The notes below the pieces were generated by a model. It searched no databases. It was not told the DNA's origin and saw nothing but the letters and a program-made list of their open reading frames with translations. From positions 1-64,000 of the IMG/VR virus record IMGVR_UViG_3300034283_000433: DNA of 64,000 nucleotides, one strand, 5' to 3'. Positions 46,459 through 52,834 of the stretch are shown here, one piece after another. Positions within the stretch are counted from its first letter, which is position 1. Each line of letters starts with the position of its first letter. The DNA comes from a virus. The position numbers and the translations under genes are program-made.

Positions 46459-46463
46459 AGATA

Positions 46464-46471
46464 CAAAAATA
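46464..46471 (-). promoter_or_regulatory. TATTTTTG box before the Lys-rich gene
   Basis: TATTTTTG on the minus strand, 6 nt before the ATG at 46458. Confidence 0.4.
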
Positions 46472-46473
46472 GC

Positions 46474-47094
46474 TTATTTAGCTTTATATTTATTCACCAT
46501 ATACTTTGCCATATCATCTGGCACTTTTCTATAGGATTTCTTGAATGTTTTAGGAGCCATCTCTACAAGCGTAGGGTCAGTGTGTACACCAGTAGGGAAC
46601 TGTTTTATAGTAGGTAGCATATGGTAGCTGTACAAATACACGTTAGCTTTCTTTACGTATTGCGTTATGTTTACAGGTAACTCCCACTTGCGTATCTTAT
46701 CTACAGCACGCATCTCGCAATCCTTCTCTAGTTCAACCATATCATCAAGTACATTACGAAGCTGTGTATTGTTCATTATAACGCCACCACCCATCCAGTC
46801 CCAAGTTTTACCGCAAGCGTCTGTCCACTTCTCCCATCTAGGGTCTGTTTTCCATTGCTCTAAATGACAGAATTCGTGGATGAGTATTTCAAACCATTCT
46901 TTAAAAGGTTTACCACAGGCAACAGCCAATACCTTGTCTCTATCGCAGAAGTATCCACTGCAATCCTGTGAGAAATCATCTGTTAAGACAACGGTCTTTG
47001 AAGGAGCAAGCATCAACTCTATGCCGTATGTTTTACACTGTCTTTTTACTGAGGCTATGAAAGGTTTGTATTCTTGTGGGATATCGTACTTCAT
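46474..47094 (-). CDS. Zinc metallopeptidase-like protein
   Basis: 206 aa. The motif LIHEFCHLEQW (about 72-82) is a HExxH zinc site and the later VELEKDCEMRAV (about 120-131) could provide the third ligand, as in SprT-like and related small metalloproteins. A TAAATTTG box (47106-47099) directly precedes the ATG. Similar proteins occur in Bacteroidota phages near the switch between arms; the target is unknown. Confidence 0.68.
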   Translation of the reverse strand: MKYDIPQEYKPFIASVKRQCKTYGIELMLAPSKTVVLTDDFSQDCSGYFCDRDKVLAVACGKPFKEWFEILIHEFCHLEQWKTDPRWEKWTDACGKTWDWMGGGVIMNNTQLRNVLDDMVELEKDCEMRAVDKIRKWELPVNITQYVKKANVYLYSYHMLPTIKQFPTGVHTDPTLVEMAPKTFKKSYRKVPDDMAKYMVNKYKAK

Positions 47095-47098
47095 ACCC

Positions 47099-47106
47099 CA
47101 AATTTA
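47099..47106 (-). promoter_or_regulatory. TAAATTTG box before the metallopeptidase-like gene
   Basis: TAAATTTG on the minus strand, 5 nt before the ATG at 47094. Confidence 0.42.
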
Positions 47107-47107
47107 C

Positions 47108-47566
47108 CTAAATTAAGCGTAGCCTGTTTCCGTTGAAGAATACGTTAGGATTTACCCAGTACTCTATATTAGACCCTAACTTCTGGGCTATAATCTTAGC
47201 TTCTATTAATTCACTAACAGCTGTTCGTATAGTATTAGCAGATGATATACCTGTAGCCACCTGTATATCGGGTATATGGTATACTACGGTCTGACTGAGG
47301 GGGCGTATGGTGCAGGCCCCGTAAACCAGTAGCCTCAACCCAGTACCCGACAATTTCATTAAGTCTTTAAGATTATCTGTAAACAGCTTTGTATAGGCAG
47401 AGGTATCTGTCAGCGACATCTTGTTCTTGGGTATCTTGCGTACAGCGTATAGGTCATCACCATCCTTTAGCTGCCATACCTCCTCGTTCTGTTTAGTTAG
47501 GAAATGCTTTTCTTCTAGCCCTATAATTCTAAAGGGGCTATGTAGGTACGATTCGTACTTTTTCAT
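47108..47566 (-). CDS. Winged-helix protein, RepL-like
   Basis: 152 aa. The C-terminal half (VVYHIPDIQVATGISSANTI, AVSELIEAKIIAQK, YWVNPNVFFNGN) follows the RepL/plasmid-initiator winged-helix pattern: recognition helix, wing, then the NPN-F-G ending. It is the first gene of the minus-strand arm and borders the 1.25-kb divergent region, so a replication-initiation or switch-regulator role is likely. A palindrome and a TATCTTCG box lie just upstream, pointing to autoregulation. Confidence 0.65.
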   Translation of the reverse strand: MKKYESYLHSPFRIIGLEEKHFLTKQNEEVWQLKDGDDLYAVRKIPKNKMSLTDTSAYTKLFTDNLKDLMKLSGTGLRLLVYGACTIRPLSQTVVYHIPDIQVATGISSANTIRTAVSELIEAKIIAQKLGSNIEYWVNPNVFFNGNRLRLI

Positions 47567-47596
47567 ATCTTCGTATTGACTTATTTAAAATGAAAA

Positions 47597-47604
47597 CGAA
47601 GATA
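47597..47604 (-). promoter_or_regulatory. TATCTTCG box of the RepL-like gene
   Basis: TATCTTCG on the minus strand, 31 nt before the ATG at 47566 and overlapping the left arm of the palindrome 47602-47639. Confidence 0.5.
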
Positions 47605-47639
47605 CGTCATTTTGCAGCCTAAAACTCAATTTGACGTAT
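47602..47639. promoter_or_regulatory. Operator-like palindrome at the minus-arm promoter
   Basis: Perfect 8-bp inverted repeat ATACGTCA (47602-47609) and TGACGTAT (47632-47639), centres 30 bp apart. The left arm overlaps the TATCTTCG box (47604-47597, minus strand) upstream of the RepL-like gene. A T-run follows the right arm, so on the + strand it could also act as a terminator. Most likely a regulator-binding site. Confidence 0.5.
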
Positions 47640-47951
47640 TTTTTTTACAAAAAATTGAAAAACACATATTGATTTACAACGTGTTACAAGGTTTCCTTCT
47701 TATATATATTATATAGAATTCTATAGTCTGTTTATAGTCCACTTATTTATATAAAATACTGGACAATCTATAGGAGCCTGGAGGCTCTTGTTTATGTAAG
47801 GAATGTAACCGTGCAAGGGAACTATATAGTAATACTGCGCATAGTGCCTAGGTGAAAGTCAAATCCTGCAACCGAGTACCCCTAGATTCAAATTGATTAT
47901 CAAGCAAGTAATATAGGAAAGTAACCTAGATAGAAAGGTAAATAGATATGC

Positions 47952-47973
47952 TAATGTGTATATTATACACTAA
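47952..47973. repeat. Iteron/operator copy 1: TAATGTGTA-N5-TACACTAA
   Basis: First of three copies with an identical 5-nt spacer length; palindromic core GTGTA-N5-TACAC. Starts 23 bp before copy 2, about two helical turns. Confidence 0.65.
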
Positions 47974-47974
47974 G

Positions 47975-47996
47975 TAATGTGTAATAAATACACTAA
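47975..47996. repeat. Iteron/operator copy 2
   Basis: Same TAATGTGTA-N5-TACACTAA element as copy 1 with a different spacer sequence, so the arms rather than the spacer are conserved. Confidence 0.65.
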
Positions 47997-48081
47997 CGAG
48001 CGTAAGCGATAACCCCTACGAAAGAAATCGTAAATCCTAAACTCTAATCCCTACTAAACTAATAGACTAATGCTTTATAAC

Positions 48082-48103
48082 TAATGTGTAAAATGTACAC
48101 TAA
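48082..48103. repeat. Iteron/operator copy 3
   Basis: Third copy of TAATGTGTA-N5-TACACTAA, 107 bp after copy 2, again with a 5-nt spacer of different sequence. Confidence 0.65.
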
Positions 48104-48266
48104 CTATAACTCCGAAATGCTTCGTAATCAAGGGTAAATGTTAAAATTCCTTTAACACATTTCCTGCCATTTAGGGGCGATTTTAGCCCGTCTCCATCGT
48201 TTTGGATGTCTACCCTTGGACACTCCGAGAAGTGCCAAATTTGGGGAAATGCGCCTTACCTCTAAT

Positions 48267-48325
48267 TGCGCGCGCGTATGTACGCGTGTGTATGTGTGCG
48301 CGTGTACGTGTATGCGCACGTATGC
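48267..48325. other. 59-nt perfect pyrimidine/purine alternating tract (Z-DNA-prone)
   Basis: Every step from 48267 to 48325 alternates pyrimidine and purine, mostly CG and TG/CA steps with some TA, while surrounding DNA is AT-rich and non-alternating. Such tracts favour left-handed Z-DNA under negative supercoiling. It also contains a GTGCGC/GCGCAC hairpin. Confidence 0.7.
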
Positions 48326-48521
48326 CTGCGCGCTATATCCTTATACCACAGCTGTAAAAAATCTTTTAACAAAACCTTAACTAGGCTGTTGATTGCGGTA
48401 TCAAAACTATTTTGCAGTTTTACAATGTCAACGGGGACGACCTAATGACACAGCTCTTTTAACGTTTCTTTAACACTCTTGCATACCTGACCTCAATAAG
48501 TCACTTAGTCACTGCAAGTAT

Positions 48522-48758
48522 GGTCTCGCTAGGCTTTCCGCTGTAAAGCGTTGTAGCAATCACGAAGAGTGAGAGAGACCCATCCGATGGTTATGATGGT
48601 GCATAAACTCAACCCTGCTTTTGGTTTCCCTAGGACTATAGGCAGTAAAACTAGGCGACGAAATGGTTCAGTTCCATAGTAGTTGAAGATGGCGCGTTTA
48701 AAAACGTTAGCTGTTCGGAGCGTTGGGTGACAGCAATGCCCTCTAAAATAACGATGTC
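48522..48758 (+). ncRNA. Candidate structured leader RNA ending at the ribozyme cleavage site
   Basis: Possible stems: GGTCTC (48522-48527) with GAGACC (48575-48580) enclosing CGCT-GTAA-AGCG (GNRA-type loop, 48539-48550) and TCAC/GTGA (48560-48572); CCAT/ATGG at 48580-48590; and an H-type pseudoknot from AACG 48703-48706 with CGTT 48721-48724 and GCTGT 48710-48714 with ACAGC 48730-48734. There is no coding frame. Hammerhead cleavage after C48758 would give it a defined 3' end. The 5' end and promoter are unknown. Confidence 0.4.
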
Positions 48759-48806
48759 CGCGGATAAATTACTCCGCGCTGATGAGCTGCAGAACAGCGA
48801 AACATT
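48753..48806 (+). ncRNA. Type III hammerhead ribozyme
   Basis: All conserved parts are present in order: cleavage triplet GTC (48756-48758); stem I CGCGGA/TCCGCG (48759-48764 and 48773-48778, 8-nt loop); CTGATGA core (48779-48785); stem II GCTG/CAGC (48786-48789 and 48795-48798, loop CAGAA); GAAA (48799-48802); stem III closing with five pairs (48753-48757 with 48802-48806, one G-U). Cleavage is expected after C48758, leaving the downstream mRNA a 5'-hydroxyl end 62 nt before the first ATG. An apparent ATG at 48782 lies inside the catalytic core and is not a start. Confidence 0.93.
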
Positions 48807-48820
48807 TAAACCTAAATACT

Positions 48821-49087
48821 ATGAAAGCTACAATTAACGGCACAATGCTAAACGAAGACAGATTTGTTATTGAATTAAACGCTGAACAAATGGAAGACCT
48901 AGCTGTCTACTACTTGCTAGAGTCTTGCAAGTGGGACGCTAAGAATATCAAGTACGATGGCAATGATATGAGACAAAGAGATACCTACAATAGATTAGCT
49001 GACAAGTACTACACAATGTACAAATCAATCAAGGCTATACAAGGTAAGGAAGAACCAATAGGTGTTGAATATATCCTAGAAAATTAA
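48821..49087 (+). CDS. First protein of the right arm, unknown
   Basis: 88 aa from ATG 48821; the longer frame from 48782 starts inside the ribozyme. MKATINGTMLNEDRFVIELN is followed by a helical part with paired Tyr and acidic residues. No family recognised. Being first after the ribozyme, it is probably among the earliest expressed proteins. Confidence 0.7.
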   Translation: MKATINGTMLNEDRFVIELNAEQMEDLAVYYLLESCKWDAKNIKYDGNDMRQRDTYNRLADKYYTMYKSIKAIQGKEEPIGVEYILEN

Positions 49088-49095
49088 TTAACCAC

Positions 49096-49112
49096 GGGGG
49101 TTAACAGCCCCC
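49096..49112 (+). promoter_or_regulatory. Leader hairpin before DUF932 gene
   Basis: GGGGG (49096-49100) pairs with CCCCC (49108-49112), extended inward by U-G and U-A pairs, loop AAC. Same hairpin style recurs at 50075-50094, immediately after the DUF932 gene. Confidence 0.55.
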
Positions 49113-49140
49113 ACATTTTAACCTAAAAAAATATACAATT

Positions 49141-50064
49141 ATGAGACAACAAACAGCACAACAAATGATGAACGATGCATCTAGATTCAGCGCACGCACA
49201 ACCGCAGACGCGGAGCGCAAGATTGACAACATCCTAGAGAACAGCAGACAAGACAATGTCTTCGTTGAGTCCTCTATTATTAGCTTATCTGAAATCACGG
49301 GAATGGACACGCGCAAAGGCCTAGAGCAGGCAGTTATTTGTGAGGGTCAAATCGTTAACGTGGTATCTTCTAGCTATGGCCACCTAGATAACCGCAAGTT
49401 CTACTACGAAGCAGAGTCCAAGCTAATTGATTCTGACATCTACTACAAACAGCGCTCTATCAACAAAGATAACCGCTCATTCGCTGTAGATTATGTACTT
49501 GCTGATGACCGCTACAAGATATGCGTAAAGGGTGAAGAGGATGTACTACGTCCGATGTTACGATTCGTAAACTCTTACGATGGTAGCTGTAAGACTAGCG
49601 GCTCCTTTGGATTTTGGCGCAAAGTATGTGACAATGGACTACACGTTGCACATACTGAGATTGGATTCAGCGTTAAGCACCGCGGTAATATAGCAGACGT
49701 GGTAATGCCTAAGATGGACGAGATTGTATCTAAGTTTATGGACAACGAGTTCTATACATTAAAACGCAAGTTTGAAGTATTGGCAGAGCGCCCCGTATAC
49801 AACCTAGACGGATATGTAAAAGCTACAGCTAAATCATTAGGGCTGTTCAAGTACGAAGCTAGTGACAAGAACCCCGAGCCTAGCGCTAACGCTCGTTTTG
49901 TTCTAGATGTAATCAACCGCGAGACTAGACAATTGAATACACAACCTAACCAATGGATTGTATACAACGCGTTCAACGAATTGTTACACGGCAAGTTAAA
50001 GAAGACCTTTGACCAACAGCGTAACATTGACGAGCAATTGTTTGAGACTATCTATAATTCATAA
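49141..50064 (+). CDS. DUF932 family protein
   Basis: 307 aa. EGQIVNVVSSSYGHLDNRKF, then SFGFWRKVCDNGLHVAHTEI and SVKHRGNIADVVMPKMDEIV, are the hallmarks of DUF932, a family common on phages and plasmids with no proven biochemical role; a link to DNA recombination or plasmid maintenance has been proposed. The longest gene of the early block and bracketed by two similar GC hairpins, so it may be controlled separately. Codons are GC-richer than in the tiny neighbours. Confidence 0.85.
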   Translation: MRQQTAQQMMNDASRFSARTTADAERKIDNILENSRQDNVFVESSIISLSEITGMDTRKGLEQAVICEGQIVNVVSSSYGHLDNRKFYYEAESKLIDSDIYYKQRSINKDNRSFAVDYVLADDRYKICVKGEEDVLRPMLRFVNSYDGSCKTSGSFGFWRKVCDNGLHVAHTEIGFSVKHRGNIADVVMPKMDEIVSKFMDNEFYTLKRKFEVLAERPVYNLDGYVKATAKSLGLFKYEASDKNPEPSANARFVLDVINRETRQLNTQPNQWIVYNAFNELLHGKLKKTFDQQRNIDEQLFETIYNS

Positions 50065-50074
50065 TCATAACCAC

Positions 50075-50094
50075 GGGGGCGGGCAACTGCCCCC
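50075..50094 (+). promoter_or_regulatory. Leader hairpin after DUF932 gene
   Basis: GGGGGC (50075-50080) pairs with GCCCCC (50089-50094) around an 8-nt loop, preceded by CCAC as in the hairpin at 49096. No T-run follows, so it is an mRNA-processing or stabilising hairpin rather than a terminator. Confidence 0.55.
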
Positions 50095-50110
50095 ACAAAA
50101 ACTATCATCA

Positions 50111-50332
50111 ATGGCAAAAGAATTCAAAATCGGTGAGTACGCTGTAGGCGGTATCATCAAGGTAGATAAGGGTGCTAAATTAGTACGCATCCAAGCCCTA
50201 GATTGGGACGATAAGGATGTATTAAGAAACAAAGTATTCCCCGTAGATTATACGGACGCTATGGACGAGTTCTTAAACGACTTGACCACTAGCTACTACG
50301 CAGACAAAATATTAGACTACATTAAAAACTAA
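50111..50332 (+). CDS. Small early protein, unknown
   Basis: 73 aa from ATG 50111, after the leader AAAACTATCATCA which recurs before the gene at 52094. MAKEFKIGEYAVGGIIKVDK suggests a small beta-barrel-like protein with an acidic end. No family recognised. Confidence 0.65.
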   Translation: MAKEFKIGEYAVGGIIKVDKGAKLVRIQALDWDDKDVLRNKVFPVDYTDAMDEFLNDLTTSYYADKILDYIKN

Positions 50333-50336
50333 AGCT

Positions 50337-50504
50337 ATGAAACCAAAAAATCACCAAGAGCAAATTATTATCCCCGTTTATTATTACGAAGACGAAGATG
50401 GACAATTAGTCTACGACTTTGAAGAAATGGCGGACTATTTTGCAAAAGAATTATCTAAACTTGATGAATCAAATAAAATTTTATGTAATCTAGAATATAA
50501 ATAA
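50337..50504 (+). CDS. Small early protein (55 aa)
   Basis: 55 aa, starting MKPKNHQEQIIIPVYYYEDE, with a strand then an acidic helix (FEEMADYFAKELSKL). It starts 4 nt after the previous stop and shares the AAAACTAAAGCT leader with the next gene. Resembles small phage proteins with a 'VP-x-x-D' strand-helix pattern; unknown role. Confidence 0.65.
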   Translation: MKPKNHQEQIIIPVYYYEDEDGQLVYDFEEMADYFAKELSKLDESNKILCNLEYK

Positions 50505-50515
50505 AAACTAAAGCT

Positions 50516-50863
50516 ATGAAACAAAAATTAGTATGGCCAAACATTTACAAGATGGAGCAACCTATTATTGAAAAACCTAAAACCTATGCAACTATGATAC
50601 ACGATGAACCTATTATTTTATCTGACCTATTAGATAGCGTATATGTACACGACTATAGTTATATGATGTCAGACGACAAGCGAGTGTGGGAGCGTGGCAA
50701 AAACAATGAGCGCCACATCAAGGATTTGATTGACATACTAATTACTGAGCTGTATGTTAAGCCAATTGACCTATTGAAACAGCTGTTAGAATGCAGAAGC
50801 GAGCAACATACCGACGGGTTAACGCACCGCGTAATCAAGGGGTGGTTCGCTATTTATATGTAA
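50516..50863 (+). CDS. Small early protein, unknown
   Basis: 115 aa (MKQKLVWPNIYKMEQPIIEK), mixed helix with several Tyr and His residues (VYVHDYSYMMSDDKRVWERG). An internal Met at codon 13 is a possible alternative start. No family recognised. Confidence 0.62.
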   Translation: MKQKLVWPNIYKMEQPIIEKPKTYATMIHDEPIILSDLLDSVYVHDYSYMMSDDKRVWERGKNNERHIKDLIDILITELYVKPIDLLKQLLECRSEQHTDGLTHRVIKGWFAIYM

Positions 50864-50895
50864 ACAATTATTATTTTATCTAAACTATTAACACA

Positions 50896-51102
50896 ATGAA
50901 AGAGTTATTTAACATTTATGTAGTATATAATCCTAAAAAAGAATATGTAATCAGATGGGAATCCGACAATAGTATAGTGTTGTATGGTAGCGAGCTTGAC
51001 GCTACATATGACTGCAACGAAGACGAGATTGTTATTACTGCAGATAAACTAAATAAAAAATATCAAGACGAAATATTATTGGAACTTAAACAATTAAACT
51101 AA
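50896..51102 (+). CDS. Small acidic early protein
   Basis: 68 aa (MKELFNIYVVYNPKKEYVIR) with a beta-rich start and an acidic helical end. It is preceded by the recurrent leader TATCTAAACTATTAA. Function unknown. Confidence 0.62.
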   Translation: MKELFNIYVVYNPKKEYVIRWESDNSIVLYGSELDATYDCNEDEIVITADKLNKKYQDEILLELKQLN

Positions 51103-51109
51103 TAACACA

Positions 51110-51526
51110 ATGAACTATTCATTTTATCTATTCGTAAACTTACGAAATGCCATACTTGGCGAAGGTGTTGAGTACGATTGTCAGTATGGTATTGACCAAA
51201 CAATATTTGCAATGTACGAGAAATCAAAGTACAATGAAGATAACACACCCGAGTACGAGTGTATGGTCAACTTCTTAAACGCATACAAGGACAATAAGAT
51301 TGACATCATTATGGACAGCTTTAACAACTACCTAAACAAACACGATTGGGTAGTATTGCTTGATGAAAGCGGTATCAGTCACGACTTTCTTAAGCCTAGA
51401 AGAGGCGATGTATTGCAGTTTATTAGAATCAATGACAACGACTCTACTATAGGTGAGTTCTTGCACTTACCCAGCAATCAACCGCTAAACATATTCGCTG
51501 ACCGCACACTTAAACTAAATAAATAA
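51110..51526 (+). CDS. Early protein, unknown
   Basis: 138 aa (MNYSFYLFVNLRNAILGEGV), acidic, mixed helix and strand, with HDWVVLLDESGISHDFLKPR in the second half. Preceded by the recurrent AAACTAATAACACA leader and followed after 2 nt by the next gene. No family recognised. Confidence 0.6.
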   Translation: MNYSFYLFVNLRNAILGEGVEYDCQYGIDQTIFAMYEKSKYNEDNTPEYECMVNFLNAYKDNKIDIIMDSFNNYLNKHDWVVLLDESGISHDFLKPRRGDVLQFIRINDNDSTIGEFLHLPSNQPLNIFADRTLKLNK

Positions 51527-51528
51527 CT

Positions 51529-51747
51529 ATGAAAAAACAATTAACAGCAAAATGGTTATTAACCGAGTTGCAAAATATGGAAGCGCTAGGAACCGACCTT
51601 TCTAAGGTAGAACTTAGCTACCGATTTGACCCCGACTCAGACGTAGAGCCAATTACATATGTAAGCGAGGGTATATACGATGCTGAGACTAATAATATTC
51701 TAGAAGAACTAATATTCTTGACCGATGCGTCGGAGTATGAAGATTAA
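51529..51747 (+). CDS. Small acidic early protein
   Basis: 72 aa (MKKQLTAKWLLTELQNMEAL), strongly acidic, with SYRFDPDSDVEPITYVSEGI. Tight spacing to both neighbours. Acidic small early phage proteins sometimes mimic DNA or bind host enzymes; no evidence for that here beyond charge. Confidence 0.6.
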   Translation: MKKQLTAKWLLTELQNMEALGTDLSKVELSYRFDPDSDVEPITYVSEGIYDAETNNILEELIFLTDASEYED

Positions 51748-51768
51748 ATTATCTAAACTAATAATACA

Positions 51769-51945
51769 ATGGAAAAATTATCAACACGCGCCATCCTAGT
51801 TACTGCATTGATAGACCTAGCAGGCGACGAATACGAAACAACGGAAGACTTTATTGATATGGCAAAGAAGTCTGAACTAGAGTTAATCCAAGACTTAATT
51901 CATACAGCTAGATACTATAAAAACTTAAACGATGAAGCAAGCTAA
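51769..51945 (+). CDS. Small early protein (58 aa)
   Basis: 58 aa (MEKLSTRAILVTALIDLAGD), helical and acidic. Preceded by the TATCTAAACTAATAA leader; its 3' end overlaps the next start by 14 nt. Function unknown. Confidence 0.6.
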   Translation: MEKLSTRAILVTALIDLAGDEYETTEDFIDMAKKSELELIQDLIHTARYYKNLNDEAS

Positions 51946-52081
51946 AAAATATTACCACAGCCACCATTGGATATACGAAATCCAAACGGAGAACGGCATC
52001 CGCTATACACCCGACATAGATTGGTCGGAGTGGACAACTATAGAAGGTGCTAAAGCGCACATAGATAATCTACAACGATAA
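51932..52081 (+). CDS. Small early protein (49 aa)
   Basis: 49 aa (MKQAKKYYHSHHWIYEIQTE), aromatic- and His-rich, overlapping the previous gene by 14 nt and followed by the AAAACTATCATCA leader of the next gene. Function unknown. Confidence 0.58.
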   Translation: MKQAKKYYHSHHWIYEIQTENGIRYTPDIDWSEWTTIEGAKAHIDNLQR

Positions 52082-52093
52082 AAACTATCATCA

Positions 52094-52216
52094 ATGCCAC
52101 GCAAGAAAAAATACCGCCTTACAGCATACGGCTACCAACAAATGCCATTCTTAACCGAGGGTACAATCGTTGAGCTGTCTTGGACACCTAACCTGCTGTA
52201 TTGGGAAGAAATTTAG
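52094..52216 (+). CDS. Small basic early protein (40 aa)
   Basis: 40 aa (MPRKKKYRLTAYGYQQMPFL), basic N-terminus and aromatic C-terminus, with the same leader as 50111-50332. Function unknown. Confidence 0.55.
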   Translation: MPRKKKYRLTAYGYQQMPFLTEGTIVELSWTPNLLYWEEI

Positions 52217-52224
52217 GTTAACGT

Positions 52225-52255
52225 GGGGAGCGTCACGTACAACGCTCACCTTTTT
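52225..52255 (+). terminator. Intergenic hairpin with T-run
   Basis: GAGCGT (52228-52233) pairs with ACGCTC (52242-52247), with outer GG/CC pairs, followed by five T. Possible weak terminator or attenuator between two early genes. Confidence 0.45.
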
Positions 52256-52276
52256 AAATTATCTAAACTAATAATT

Positions 52277-52531
52277 ATGTTAACACTAGAACAAGACAAA
52301 CAATTAGAACAATTATGCGATGACAATTCACCATATGTCATTATGAATGTAGTCAAAGAAGTATACAGCTCAGATAGAAAGCGCGACTTAATAGACGAGT
52401 GTATTGAGTTCCTACAAGACGAAGGATACCTTACTATTAAGCCATCTAATCTATTAGAACAGCAAAAGGTAGAAGACTTCATTGTAGAGTTGAAGCCACA
52501 CTACAACGAGCGTCAATATCTATTTATCTAA
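52277..52531 (+). CDS. Small early protein, unknown
   Basis: 84 aa from ATG 52277; the longer frame from 52223 would read through the hairpin upstream. MLTLEQDKQLEQLCDDNSPY is followed by acidic helices. Its stop lies inside the recurrent TATCTAAACTATTAA leader of the next gene. Function unknown. Confidence 0.6.
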   Translation: MLTLEQDKQLEQLCDDNSPYVIMNVVKEVYSSDRKRDLIDECIEFLQDEGYLTIKPSNLLEQQKVEDFIVELKPHYNERQYLFI

Positions 52532-52543
52532 ACTATTAATATT

Positions 52544-52786
52544 ATGACAACAAGAGAAAAGATTGCACTATACAACCAAGAGGCTGTTATGTGGGATAAC
52601 CTAGATGAAGCTATTATCGGCATCACGGACGACGGCAAGGTAGTCTACGATATAGACAAAATGGTAGATATATTCTCAAAGGATATGAGTACCGATGATG
52701 CTATAGAATGGATAGACTACAATATTCTAGGCGCACACGTAGGAGACTACACTCCCGTACACATTCATAAAATAAATGCAATATAA
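52544..52786 (+). CDS. Small acidic early protein
   Basis: 80 aa (MTTREKIALYNQEAVMWDNL), helical and very acidic, ending HVGDYTPVHIHKINAI. Function unknown. Confidence 0.58.
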   Translation: MTTREKIALYNQEAVMWDNLDEAIIGITDDGKVVYDIDKMVDIFSKDMSTDDAIEWIDYNILGAHVGDYTPVHIHKINAI

Positions 52787-52834
52787 TTTGCAGTTATGCA
52801 AACATTATTTTAACTTTACACAAAACATACACAT

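Larger units (their letters stand above)
47567..48820. other. Divergent intergenic region (1.25 kb), probable control and origin region
   Basis: No convincing coding frame on either strand. From left to right: palindrome 47602-47639, an AT-rich stretch, a GAGCC/GGCTC hairpin near 47780, three TAATGTGTA-N5-TACACTAA elements, a 59-nt perfect pyrimidine/purine alternating tract, a run of potential RNA stems, and a hammerhead ribozyme at the right end. Genes diverge away from it on both sides, which fits early promoters and possibly an origin. No host-type promoter with both boxes could be pinned down with confidence here. Confidence 0.7.

Noticed and set aside
47567-48820. tRNA or tmRNA in the divergent region
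   Set aside because: A T-arm-like stretch near 47850 could not be combined with acceptor and anticodon arms; no CCA-type end found.
48782-49087. Longer ORF starting at 48782 in front of the first right-arm gene
   Set aside because: The ATG lies inside the conserved CTGATGA core of the hammerhead ribozyme; the downstream ATG at 48821 follows an A-rich leader.
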